Shown piece after piece: positions 17,276 through 25,877 of a stretch of DNA of 64,000 nucleotides. Location: NCBI GenBank assembly GCA_002364615.1, contig DEYP01000008.1:638-64637 (forward strand), read 5' to 3'. This stretch comes from Arsukibacterium sp. UBA3155. GTDB taxonomy: Bacteria; Pseudomonadota; Gammaproteobacteria; Enterobacterales; Alteromonadaceae. The notes beneath the pieces were generated by a model, which saw nothing but the letters and a program-made list of their open reading frames with translations, was not told where the DNA came from and searched no databases. Positions within the stretch are counted from its first letter, which is position 1, and each line of letters starts with the position of its first letter. A program made the position numbers and the translations under genes.

Positions 17276-18334
17276 TTACATTCCAATGTTGTTTAAAGTG
17301 ATAACTGCTTTTTTTGTTTCATCATTTACCAACAATTGCTTACCGCCACCACTTGTATTTACTGGGTTGGCAGGGTTTGTCCAATCATCAGTAATTGGTT
17401 TTGAATGGGATTGAAGGCCATTACCCGGCGGCACCTGAAACGAAGTTAACGTCCGCCCTTCGCCGCTCAATCCTAACGCATCGGGCGTTTGCGCACTGGT
17501 AGGATCGAACCAATTGCCCGGGTAACCATGAGATTTAACATACTGGGTCATTTCATCGGGAGGGGGGAAGCTTATCACTTCTACCGGTTTTGTTAAGTCG
17601 ACACCCCCTTCAATTTTTGCTTCCTCATCTCCTATCGCATTGGCAATCTGGCTATCTGAGAAGCCATGGGTCGCTAAAAAATGGCGAGCCACTTTTTCTC
17701 TTGCTTGCCGATGTGAATGGGTGTCACCTTCCGATTTAGCCAATGCGATTTCTTGTTCCGTTGGTGCTGCAGAATGTGTGTCGTTGTTAACAGTAGCGGC
17801 TGTCTCATGCCCCGCTGTTTTCGCAGTGGCCGGCTCAGCTGCTGCAGCACTGCCGCCTCTGGGCTTTGTGGCCTTGCTGCCAGAACCTGAACTGCTGCCA
17901 GAGCTTGCGGCACCCGAGCCACTGCCCGGCTTAGAGGTGCTACCTGCCGCGCGGTATTCATTGCCTGCGACAGATTCGGGTGGGGTAGCCCAACCGTCGG
18001 TCAGTTGCCAGGCACGCAATTCGTCCTGTTGAAATAGCAGCAATAATTCGGCCATTAATTGCTGGCTGTCAATTCCGGATAGGTCGGTAGCCCAGGGTTT
18101 GGCGTAACGGTATAAATCGCGCATGATGGTGTCGCGCTGCCAGGCGGGTTCGATATCCTGCAGAAAATAGCGGCCATAGATGGCATCGTTAACGGCACTA
18201 ACCGCCGGAATGCTGGCCATATCGGTGTAACTTATCCGGTTTTTACTGACAAAAAAAATCTCGCCCCATTTGCCAGAAAACAGTTGGCCATCGAATAGCA
18301 TTGGCTTTAAATCTGCGGGGATTTCCGTTTCCAT
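17276..18334 (-). CDS. Polymorphic toxin, C-terminal type 46-like domain
   Basis: 352 aa in three parts. Residues 1-120 form a compact N-terminal domain, possibly for delivery (YRYAKPWATDLSG, LMAELLLLFQQDELRAWQL). Residues ~130-195 are a low-complexity Gly/Ser/Ala/Thr linker. Residues ~210-352 resemble the Ntox46/polymorphic toxin type 46 domain: AREKVARHFLATHGFS, then IEGGVDLTKPVEVISFPP, YVKSHGYPGNWFDP, and a final NTSGGGKQLLV segment. This resemblance is from memory of family sequences; these domains are predicted RNase-like. There is no signal peptide, so export probably uses type VI secretion, but no T6SS gene is in the window. Stop is coupled to the downstream immunity candidate. Confidence 0.68.
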   Translation of the reverse strand: METEIPADLKPMLFDGQLFSGKWGEIFFVSKNRISYTDMASIPAVSAVNDAIYGRYFLQDIEPAWQRDTIMRDLYRYAKPWATDLSGIDSQQLMAELLLLFQQDELRAWQLTDGWATPPESVAGNEYRAAGSTSKPGSGSGAASSGSSSGSGSKATKPRGGSAAAAEPATAKTAGHETAATVNNDTHSAAPTEQEIALAKSEGDTHSHRQAREKVARHFLATHGFSDSQIANAIGDEEAKIEGGVDLTKPVEVISFPPPDEMTQYVKSHGYPGNWFDPTSAQTPDALGLSGEGRTLTSFQVPPGNGLQSHSKPITDDWTNPANPVNTSGGGKQLLVNDETKKAVITLNNIGM

Positions 18335-18491
18335 TCAGGCTACCTGCATCACTGCCAGTACAGTGTTTATTAACTAATGGTTAATCATTGGTAGCATTTT
18401 GTTTTCTTTAAGCCGGCTTGTCAATGCTTAGGTCGCTTAGCGCGTCAAGCTAAGAAAGTAAGATAAGCGAAGTGCGTAGTCTGGGTAGGAA

Positions 18492-18518
18492 TAAAAAAAG
18501 GGCTGCTGTAGCAGCCCT
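18492..18518 (-). terminator. Intrinsic terminator of the DUF3083-type gene
   Basis: Read on the minus strand: GGGCTGCT, 2-nt loop, AGCAGCCC, then a run of seven T. It sits 24 nt after the stop of the 357-aa gene. Confidence 0.85.
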
Positions 18519-18541
18519 CTGCTTTAGAAGCACTTGCCCGC

Positions 18542-19615
18542 TTAGGATGCTGAACTGTTGTAGCTGATGTGTTGGTGAAAGCGAACCGTTAAATCCTGTT
18601 TTTCCGCGTTAACATTCAACTTTTCGGCAAAGCTGCGCAGCGCCGCTTCTACCTGATTCATAAAGCGGCCATAGCCAGTTTCAGTCATATCGTCATTGCC
18701 GGCGACAATTAAAATATGTACCGCTTCTACCAGATTATCGCCCTGCCAGTCGCTGATAAATTGTTGGGTATTATTGGCGGGGTCAAAGCCCAGCAATTGC
18801 AACTCGGCGGTGGTTTCCGGTTTATCAAACTTACTATTGCGCACCAGTGGTGTTAAACCGTTGCCGATAATGGCCACCCGGTTTAAGTCTTTCGCCTGAA
18901 TTGAGGCTTTAAGGTGCTGCTCCAGTTGCTGATACAACGGGCTGTAATCCAGACTATCATTTGCGACATACTGCTGTTTCAATGCCCGGCTTAGTGGCAG
19001 GGTAAGGTGAACATAGGTCAGGGCGCTATGGTCCGGCAGGCTAAGCTTACGGGTAGCATAGCGACCGGCAATGGCACGCAACTTAAAGCCATAACTTTCC
19101 CGATCGCCTTTTTGTTTGGCCAGTAAGTCGTATGACAAATGCTGGTGATCACGAATTTTAATTTTCAAATTTTGCGCAGGCAACTGCGGTTGTAATTGCT
19201 GTAACAGCTGCAACACCCGGCTATGAAAATCGGCCGCGTTGGCACGAATATCATTGCCGGTAGCTAAAAACAATAAACGGATTTTACGCGCCTGATAGCC
19301 GTGTTTGCTAAACAGATTTTGTGCCTCGTGATAGGCCGGGTTGTAAAAAAACAAAATTTGTTCGGCGGTCTGAAACACATGCGCTTCGGTATGAAAGCGC
19401 ACGACTGGTAGCTTATCGGTGGCGATTAAATGAACGTTGTGCAGGTTCAGGCTATCAGCCAGGCTAAACAACTGCTGGCTTAACTGCTGATAACAGGCCT
19501 GTTCGCTGCTGTAATGCTGGTAAAGCTCCGGGGTTGCTTTGATCTCCGCCAGAATATACTGGTTAGATTTTGCTGTGGCCGGAAGATACACTTTATGTTG
19601 GGTGCTGATTGGCAT
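18542..19615 (-). CDS. DUF3083-like protein
   Basis: 357 aa cytosolic protein with AGGAG before the ATG. Blocks such as HKVYLPATAKSNQYILAEIK, KLPVVRFHTEAHVF, LFFYNPAYHEAQNLF, RKIRLLFLATGNDIRANAA and VAGNDDMTETGYGRFMNQVE match what I recall of DUF3083, a family largely confined to Shewanella-related gammaproteobacteria. Function unknown; no catalytic signature is obvious. Single gene with its own terminator. Confidence 0.7.
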   Translation of the reverse strand: MPISTQHKVYLPATAKSNQYILAEIKATPELYQHYSSEQACYQQLSQQLFSLADSLNLHNVHLIATDKLPVVRFHTEAHVFQTAEQILFFYNPAYHEAQNLFSKHGYQARKIRLLFLATGNDIRANAADFHSRVLQLLQQLQPQLPAQNLKIKIRDHQHLSYDLLAKQKGDRESYGFKLRAIAGRYATRKLSLPDHSALTYVHLTLPLSRALKQQYVANDSLDYSPLYQQLEQHLKASIQAKDLNRVAIIGNGLTPLVRNSKFDKPETTAELQLLGFDPANNTQQFISDWQGDNLVEAVHILIVAGNDDMTETGYGRFMNQVEAALRSFAEKLNVNAEKQDLTVRFHQHISYNSSAS

Positions 19616-19734
19616 GAAAACTCCTGTTATGTCTGCAACCTGTGCATTATACCCTGATACGCTGCTTGAAACCGGATAATTGTAGGTATTGTGCGCATTT
19701 TTTAGGTTAGATCAAGGGTAACTACACTGGCGTG

Positions 19735-20223
19735 CTACAGCACGCCGGGATTTAGCTGCCAGATACTGAAATTAAGCACTGCAGCAAAGCTCACCCAGAG
19801 TAAATAAGGCACCAGCAATGCGCCTGCCAGCTTGTTATAGCGCCAGAAACTTAGTGCCGTAGCGATTATTAGCACCAGTAGCAACAGGATATTGGCAAAT
19901 GCCAGAGCGCCTAAGTACCAGCCAAAAAACAGCCAGCTCCATAGTGCATTGACCACCAGTTGGCCAAAATACAGCCACAGCGCTGATCGGGCATGTTTGC
20001 TGCTACGCCAAACCAGCCACGCCGCAATGGCCATCAGGGTATAAAGGGTTGTCCATACCGGGCCAAATAACCAGGCAGGCGGCGCCCAGTCTGGCAGCTG
20101 CAATTGCTGATAAAACACGGGCGCATTCATCGACCCAAGCGCGCCAACGCCGGCGGCAAGATAGGTTAATGCCAGAATTGTCAGTAGCATCAATACCTGA
20201 CGTAATACTATGGTGAGATGCAT
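19735..20223 (-). CDS. tspO: TspO/MBR family membrane protein
   Basis: 162 aa with five transmembrane helices, rich in Trp. Family motifs include WAPPAWLFGPVWTTLYTLMA (the P-P-x-W-x-F-G-P-V-W signature), NALWSWLFFG and a final W-x-N-F-x-I-W pattern in FAAVLNFSIWQLN. TspO proteins bind tetrapyrroles and cholesterol-like ligands and modulate stress or porphyrin metabolism. It follows the LysR gene on the same strand by 60 nt, but co-regulation is not established. Confidence 0.93.
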   Translation of the reverse strand: MHLTIVLRQVLMLLTILALTYLAAGVGALGSMNAPVFYQQLQLPDWAPPAWLFGPVWTTLYTLMAIAAWLVWRSSKHARSALWLYFGQLVVNALWSWLFFGWYLGALAFANILLLLVLIIATALSFWRYNKLAGALLVPYLLWVSFAAVLNFSIWQLNPGVL

Positions 20224-20283
20224 AGTGATTAACTCCCTAATCTATATTGCCAGATGTACGGCTTTGCGCCAGTTTAGATCATG

Positions 20284-21126
20284 TCAGCTTTTGGCTGCAA
20301 TTTGCTGGCAAAGCTGGCGCAACACTTGTAAGGCGTGGCTGTCCTGATTGCGGCCATGGGCCAACACTAAGGTACGTTCCAGCTGCAGGCCCTGAATAGG
20401 TCGCAGAGTAACATCGCTACGCTGGCGCAGACTATCCAGATCGGGCACCAGGGCACAGCCCACGCCCGCGGATACCAAGCCAAGTGCATACTCGATGGTT
20501 TGAATGTCGGCGCGGACGTCGGGCCGGATTTCCTGCCGCAATAACTGTGGATAAAAAGCTGCCCAGGCATCGCATGGCAACCGCTTAATTAACGGTAAGT
20601 TGTCGAAATCTTCCAGACTGATCTGCGGCTGCAGACTAAGCGGCCAGGCTGGTGGGAGGGCTAACAAGTAGCGGTCATGCCACAGAGGTTGCAGCACTTC
20701 GCCGGTTTTCAGTTGTTGCGGGGTAATAATACGGGCGTCGCAGGGCTCGTCCGGCTCAACCAGGTGTAGTTCAAGGCCGGCAACCTGCTGGCTGAATTCG
20801 CGCAGCAGGGCACTCATTCGCTCCACTCCAAGCGCCTTTATTAAGCCAAGCCGGAACTGAATCCGGTTAACCGGAGTATTGAACGATGCTTTTAGTGAGT
20901 GCAGCTGACTGAGTAATTTACCGGCATGGTCGTACAGTTTATCGCCATCTTCTGTGGCAGTAACCCCTTTGGAGAGGCGGATAAACAGCTTTACTCCCAG
21001 CTCCTGCTCCAGCTGACGCAATGCAGCCGACAGTGACGGCTGTGCTACACAGCACTGACGTGCGGCAGCGCTGATACTGCCTTGTTCATACACGGCGACA
21101 AAATAATTAAGCTGGCGAATATCCAT
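20284..21126 (-). CDS. LysR-family regulator divergent from the acyl-CoA operon
   Basis: 280 aa. N-terminal winged helix-turn-helix (~1-60: MDIRQLNYFVAVYEQGSISA, AARQ, QPSLSAALRQLEQELGVKLF) and C-terminal effector-binding domain (~90-275). It is transcribed away from gcdH with a 124-bp shared spacer. LysR proteins usually control the divergent operon in response to a pathway intermediate, so glutaryl-CoA or a lysine-degradation acid is a plausible effector (inference). The spacer is AT-rich around 21140-21170, but no single T-N11-A site stands out. Confidence 0.92.
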   Translation of the reverse strand: MDIRQLNYFVAVYEQGSISAAARQCCVAQPSLSAALRQLEQELGVKLFIRLSKGVTATEDGDKLYDHAGKLLSQLHSLKASFNTPVNRIQFRLGLIKALGVERMSALLREFSQQVAGLELHLVEPDEPCDARIITPQQLKTGEVLQPLWHDRYLLALPPAWPLSLQPQISLEDFDNLPLIKRLPCDAWAAFYPQLLRQEIRPDVRADIQTIEYALGLVSAGVGCALVPDLDSLRQRSDVTLRPIQGLQLERTLVLAHGRNQDSHALQVLRQLCQQIAAKS

Positions 21127-21250
21127 AGTTAAAAACTATACCAGATACAGAATTAATATATTTTAACTTTATAGCAGGCCGCAGTAGAGTGAGCAACAGA
21201 CATTCATTGATCACAATAGCTTAGTTATCGACACAGCATGAGGTAGCGAT

Positions 21251-22426
21251 ATGGCCCGCCCGGTATTTGATTGGCAAGACCCGTTTCAATTATCCGCAAT
21301 GTTAAGCGAAGAAGAGCGGATGATCCGCGATACAGCGCATCAGTATTGTCAGCAAAAGTTGCAGCCGCGCGTGTTGCTGGCCAACCGTAACGAGCATTTT
21401 CACCGCGAAATAATGACCGAGTTAGGTGAGCTGGGTCTGCTGGGCGCCACCTTGCCTGAAAAATATGGTTGCTCTGGCGTAAATTATGTCTGCTATGGCC
21501 TGGTGGCCCGCGAAGTAGAGCGGGTAGACAGCGGTTATCGCAGTGCGATGAGCGTGCAGTCTTCCTTGGTTATGCACCCGATACATGAGTACGGCACTGA
21601 AGCGCAGCGTCAGAAATACCTGCCAAAACTGGCGACCGGTGAATGGGTTGGCTGCTTTGGTTTAACGGAGCCTGATGCTGGCTCAGACCCGGCCAGTATG
21701 CGCACCGTTGCAAAGAAAACCGCCGATGGTTATGTGCTGAACGGCAGTAAAATGTGGATAACTAACTCGCCGATTGCCGATGTATTTGTGGTGTGGGCTA
21801 AATTAGACGGTGAGATCCGCGGCTTTGTGCTGGAAAAAGGCATGAAAGGCTTAAGTGCACCGAAGATAGAGGGGAAATTTTCGCTGCGGGCATCGATAAC
21901 CGGCGAAATTGTGATGGACAACGTTGAAGTGCCGGCCGATGCCATTTTCCCGGATGTTAAGGGCTTAAAAGGCCCCTTTGGTTGTTTGAATAAAGCCCGT
22001 TACGGTATTGCCTGGGGCGCGTTAGGCGCGGCTGAGTTTTGCTGGCATGCGGCGCGCCAGTATACGCTGGATCGGATCCAGTTTGGCCGGCCGTTGGCCC
22101 AGACTCAGCTGGTGCAGAAAAAACTGGCAGATATGCAAACGGAGATAAGTATTGGTTTGCTGGGCTGTCTGCAGGCAGGACGGCTGATGGATGCTGGCCA
22201 ATTACCGCCGGAGGCTATTTCGCTGATTAAGCGCAACTCCTGTGGCAAAGCGCTGGATATTGCACGCCTGTCACGTGATATGCACGGCGGTAATGGCATT
22301 GCCGATGAATATCATGTTATCCGCCATCTGATGAACTTAGAAGCGGTAAATACCTACGAGGGCACTCATGATGTACATGCCCTTATTTTAGGACGGGCGC
22401 AAACCGGCTTACAGGCCTTTAGTTAA
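21251..22426 (+). CDS. gcdH: Glutaryl-CoA dehydrogenase
   Basis: 391 aa FAD enzyme oxidising and decarboxylating glutaryl-CoA to crotonyl-CoA, in lysine, hydroxylysine and tryptophan degradation. Acyl-CoA dehydrogenase blocks: [17 protein letters not shown] (FAD/substrate), [49 protein letters not shown], and the catalytic Glu in [32 protein letters not shown] is the GcdH-specific version of this region. First gene of a three-gene operon; the next start follows its stop by 2 nt. Confidence 0.93.
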   Translation: MARPVFDWQDPFQLSAMLSEEERMIRDTAHQYCQQKLQPRVLLANRNEHFHREIMTELGELGLLGATLPEKYGCSGVNYVCYGLVAREVERVDSGYRSAMSVQSSLVMHPIHEYGTEAQRQKYLPKLATGEWVGCFGLTEPDAGSDPASMRTVAKKTADGYVLNGSKMWITNSPIADVFVVWAKLDGEIRGFVLEKGMKGLSAPKIEGKFSLRASITGEIVMDNVEVPADAIFPDVKGLKGPFGCLNKARYGIAWGALGAAEFCWHAARQYTLDRIQFGRPLAQTQLVQKKLADMQTEISIGLLGCLQAGRLMDAGQLPPEAISLIKRNSCGKALDIARLSRDMHGGNGIADEYHVIRHLMNLEAVNTYEGTHDVHALILGRAQTGLQAFS

Positions 22427-22428
22427 TC

Positions 22429-24657
22429 GTGGCCGGGGACTTTCACCCATGGCTGCAGCAGTTTCTGCAGCAGATTGACAGTGGCAGCTTAGCGCCTGCC
22501 AGTAGTTTGCAGCAGGGGCTGAGTGACAGCGAATTACATCGCCTGTGGCACAGCCAACTTAGTAGCCGTTTACTCGATTTGCAGTCACGCTTGCTGCAGG
22601 CCAAAGGCCAGAGTTTTTATACCATAGGCAGCGCGGGGCATGAGGGCAATGCCGCTGTTGCGGCGGCGCTGCGTTTAACCGATCCGGCGTTTTTGCATTA
22701 TCGCAGTGGTGCTTTTTTTATCGAGCGCAGTAAGCAGTTACCGGGCAGTACACCGTTGTACGATATGCTGCTGTCGTTTTGCGCGTCGAGTGATGACCCG
22801 ATCTCCGGCGGCCGGCACAAGGTGCTGGGTAGCCTGGCACTGAATATTCCGCCGCAAACCAGCACCATTGCCTCACAACTGCCTAAAGCGGTGGGGGCGG
22901 CCTTTGCCATCGATTTAAGCAAACGGCTGGGCCAGAGTGGTAACTGGCCGGCGGATGCCATTGTCATGTGCAGTTTTGGCGATGCTTCGGCGAACCATTC
23001 TACGGCGCAGGGGGCAATAAACGCCGCGTGCTGGGCCGCTTATCAGCATGTGCCGTTGCCGATGTTATTTGTCTGCGAAGATAATGGCCTGGGCATTTCA
23101 ACCCCCACGCCGCAGGGCTGGATAGAGCAGAGCCTGGCTGACCGCCCAGAGCTGCGTTATTTTGCCGCGGACGGCCGTGATTTAGCCCAAACCTACAGTG
23201 TGGCCCGCAAGGCGGCGCATTATGTCCGGACCAAGCGCCAGCCGGCCATTTTACATTTATCGACAGTACGGTTGTTTGGCCATGCCGGCGCGGATACCGA
23301 AACGGCGTACCGCCAAAAACATCTGATCGAGGCGGAGCTGACCCTGGACCCGCTACTGGCCAGCACAGCCAGTGTGCTGGCACGCGGCATTTTAAGCCGT
23401 CAGCAACTGTATGATGCGGTAACGGCGCTTGCTTACCAGATAAGCCGGGTTGCGGCAGTTGCCAGCGCCAGACCCAAGTTACAAAGCGCTGCAGACATTA
23501 TGGCAGCAATAGCACCGCTAAGACCGGCTTTACCGGCGCCGCCACTGCCGCAAAGCGCCATTCGCAGTGCGTTATTCGAGTTTGATAAACATAACCTGGC
23601 GAAGCCGCAGCATTTAGCGAAACTACTGAACTGGACTCTGCACGATTTATTTGCACAATACAGCAATACCGTGCTTTTCGGCGAAGATGTTGCTAAGAAG
23701 GGTGGTGTTTATGGTGTTTCGCAGCACTTAATTCAGGCGTTCGGTGGTAACAGGGTAATTAATACCTTGCTGGATGAGCAAAGTATTCTGGGCATGGCCA
23801 TCGGTTTAGCGCAGCAGGGGTTTATTCCCATTGCTGAAATTCAGTTTCTGGCTTATGTCCATAACGCTGAAGATCAAATTCGCGGTGAAGCCGCCACGTT
23901 GCCGTTTTTTTCGAATGGCCAGTACCATAATGCGATGGTGATCCGCATTGCCGGCCTGGCCTATCAGCGTGGCTTTGGCGGCCATTTTCATAATGATAAT
24001 TCTTTTGCGGTGTTTCGGGATATTCCGGGCATTATCGTGCTGTGTCCGTCTAATGGCGCTGATGCCGCTTTATTATTACGACAAGCAGTGCAACTGGCCT
24101 ACGAGCAAAAACGCTTAGTCATATTTTTAGAGCCGATAGCACTTTACATGACCCGGGATTTACTCGCCCCCGGCGATGGCCGCTGGTTAAACGACTATCC
24201 GCTGCCCGACACGCCGATACCAGCGCTGGGCGAGCCGGCCGTCTTTAACCAGGGGCCTGAGCAGGGCCCGGCGGCAACGCCACAGCTGGCCATTATAAGC
24301 TATGGCAATGGTTATTATTTAAGCCGTCAGGCAGCGGCAGAGCTGGAAAATGCCGGTTATACCCTGCGCCTGCTGGATCTTCGCTGCCTGGTGCCGCTGC
24401 ACCTTGATGCCATTATTGACGCGCTGGGAGAATGTTCACAGGTACTGATTGTCGATGAATGCCGGCGTCGTGGTTCATTAAGTGAAGAGTTATTTACCGG
24501 GCTGTGTGAAGCGAGGCCCGGCTTTTATCAGCTTAGCCGGATCACCGCCCACGACAGCTTTATACCGCTGGGCGCTGCAGCGTATGCAGTATTGCCGTCG
24601 AAGCAGCAGATCATCGATAAAGTGCAGCAGTTGCTAAGCGGAGAAAGTGCAACATGA
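22429..24657 (+). CDS. Fused alpha-beta 2-oxoacid dehydrogenase E1 component
   Basis: 742 aa thiamine-diphosphate enzyme in which the E1 alpha and beta subunits are one chain. The alpha half (~1-360) has the ThDP motif CSFGDASANHSTAQGAIN...VCEDNGLGIST and phosphorylation-loop-like RLFGHAGADTETAYR. The beta half (~390-742) has LFGEDVAKKGGVYGVSQ, VINTLLDEQSILGMAIGLA, GHFHNDNSFAVFRDIPG and a transketolase C-terminal domain. The arrangement is like branched-chain oxoacid E1, but the substrate cannot be read. Beside gcdH, 2-oxoadipate would make sense because its product is glutaryl-CoA (inference). No E2 or E3 gene is nearby. GTG start without a strong ribosome site, 2 nt after gcdH. Confidence 0.85.
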   Translation: MAGDFHPWLQQFLQQIDSGSLAPASSLQQGLSDSELHRLWHSQLSSRLLDLQSRLLQAKGQSFYTIGSAGHEGNAAVAAALRLTDPAFLHYRSGAFFIERSKQLPGSTPLYDMLLSFCASSDDPISGGRHKVLGSLALNIPPQTSTIASQLPKAVGAAFAIDLSKRLGQSGNWPADAIVMCSFGDASANHSTAQGAINAACWAAYQHVPLPMLFVCEDNGLGISTPTPQGWIEQSLADRPELRYFAADGRDLAQTYSVARKAAHYVRTKRQPAILHLSTVRLFGHAGADTETAYRQKHLIEAELTLDPLLASTASVLARGILSRQQLYDAVTALAYQISRVAAVASARPKLQSAADIMAAIAPLRPALPAPPLPQSAIRSALFEFDKHNLAKPQHLAKLLNWTLHDLFAQYSNTVLFGEDVAKKGGVYGVSQHLIQAFGGNRVINTLLDEQSILGMAIGLAQQGFIPIAEIQFLAYVHNAEDQIRGEAATLPFFSNGQYHNAMVIRIAGLAYQRGFGGHFHNDNSFAVFRDIPGIIVLCPSNGADAALLLRQAVQLAYEQKRLVIFLEPIALYMTRDLLAPGDGRWLNDYPLPDTPIPALGEPAVFNQGPEQGPAATPQLAIISYGNGYYLSRQAAAELENAGYTLRLLDLRCLVPLHLDAIIDALGECSQVLIVDECRRRGSLSEELFTGLCEARPGFYQLSRITAHDSFIPLGAAAYAVLPSKQQIIDKVQQLLSGESAT

Positions 24658-25691
24658 GCCAGAAAAAAACCGCGTTGGTGGTATGTCCGGGGCGCGGCAG
24701 TTATAACCGGGCCGAGCTGGGCTACATTAAGCAACATATGGCCGCGGGCAACCCGTTTGTGCAACAGCTGGCTGACTTTGATGCCCGGCGCGCAGAGCTT
24801 AACTTACCGACAGTAACTGCGCTGGATAGTGCCAGTCAATTCAGCCATGCCGCCCATGTTAAAGCAGAAAATGCAGCTGCCCTTATTTTCAGTGCTGGCC
24901 TGGCTGACTTCGCCCAGATTAACCGCGACACTTTCGACATAGTGGCGGTGACGGGCAACTCGATGGGCTGGTATACCGCACTGGGCTGTGCCGGGGTATG
25001 GCAGGGGCCTGACAGTATGCAGCTGGTAACCGGTATGGCGCAGCTGACGGCCAGCGCTGCCGGGGCGCAGTTTATTTACCCACTGCTTACCAGTGACTGG
25101 CAACCCGATCTTGATAAGCATTCGCTGCTGGCAGAACAATTGTATCTGCATCAGGGGGCCTTGTTTATGTCAATAGCCTATGGCGGTTATGCCGTTCTGG
25201 CAGGCACGCAGAGTGCAGTGCAGCAAGCCATGCAGGCACTGCCACCTTGCGACGACAAATTTCCGTTGTTGTTACCTGGTCATGCAGCGTTTCACAGCCC
25301 GTTAATGCAGAGCGCGGCAGATCAGGCACTGGCGCGCTTTAGTGAGTCGTTTTTTGTCGCACCACAACTACCACTGGTTGATGGCCGTGGTATTGTCTGG
25401 CCGGCTTTTGTGGCGCAGCCTGCTGCGTTAAAAGTCTATACGCTGGGCCAGCAGGTTTACGATACTTTTTATTTCAGCAGGGCTGTGCAGGTAGCGGTGA
25501 AAGACTTCGCCCCTGATCATATTATTTTGTTGGGGCCGGGCAGTGGCCTGGGTGGCGCCGTCGCGCAAAGCCTGATCGAGATAAACTGGCAGGGCCTGAC
25601 CTGTAAGCAGGATTTTTCCGATGCCCAGCAAGCCGCGTTGCCCTTTGTGCTGAGCATGGGGCTGCCGGAACAGCGGCAGCAGCTACTGTAA
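24654..25691 (+). CDS. FabD-like malonyl/acyl transferase
   Basis: 345 aa. The acyltransferase fold is shown by the nucleophile elbow TGNSMGWYTAL and the catalytic His in GHAAFHSPLM. The start VVCPGRGSYNRAELGY replaces the usual PGQGSQ of FabD, which sets it apart from the housekeeping enzyme. Its ATG overlaps the E1 stop (ATGA), so it is coupled to an oxoacid dehydrogenase and gcdH. That is an unusual partner for a malonyl-CoA:ACP transacylase. It may load or unload an acyl group from CoA in this pathway (inference). Confidence 0.8.
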   Translation: MSQKKTALVVCPGRGSYNRAELGYIKQHMAAGNPFVQQLADFDARRAELNLPTVTALDSASQFSHAAHVKAENAAALIFSAGLADFAQINRDTFDIVAVTGNSMGWYTALGCAGVWQGPDSMQLVTGMAQLTASAAGAQFIYPLLTSDWQPDLDKHSLLAEQLYLHQGALFMSIAYGGYAVLAGTQSAVQQAMQALPPCDDKFPLLLPGHAAFHSPLMQSAADQALARFSESFFVAPQLPLVDGRGIVWPAFVAQPAALKVYTLGQQVYDTFYFSRAVQVAVKDFAPDHIILLGPGSGLGGAVAQSLIEINWQGLTCKQDFSDAQQAALPFVLSMGLPEQRQQLL

Positions 25692-25762
25692 ATACGCAAA
25701 TTCCTACCGTCGTTTTATCGCGTTAACTAGTCCTGAAAAGGTTGCAGATCAGCGCAACAGTC

Positions 25763-25768
25763 TATAAT
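25763..25768 (+). promoter_or_regulatory. -10 box of the efflux pump operon
   Basis: Perfect TATAAT, with a weak TTGCAG 15 nt upstream as possible -35. The AcrR-like palindrome begins 11 nt after it, so a bound repressor would cover the transcription start. Confidence 0.5.
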
Positions 25769-25779
25769 TTGCTTGATAA

Positions 25780-25795
25780 CATACATTGATGTATG
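25780..25795. promoter_or_regulatory. AcrR/TetR-type operator palindrome
   Basis: CATACATTGATGTATG is a perfect inverted repeat with 7-bp arms and a TG centre. The arms match the core of the E. coli AcrR operator (ACATACATT...AATGTATGT). It sits between the -10 box and the pump adaptor gene. The likely binder is the TetR protein encoded at 33520-34137. Confidence 0.72.
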
Positions 25796-25877
25796 TATAT
25801 TGCCGGCCTAAACTGGCCATAGCAACCAGCCTGGCGTGCTCCCTATCATAGCCAACCGCGGTAATACAGGACGACAT

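Noticed and set aside
17640-18032. Plus-strand reading frame of 130 codons
   Set aside because: It is the shadow of the toxin gene's Gly/Ser/Ala linker on the other strand; low-complexity DNA keeps several frames open.
23000-23383. Minus-strand frame of 127 codons
   Set aside because: It is antisense to the E1 alpha domain with its conserved ThDP motif.
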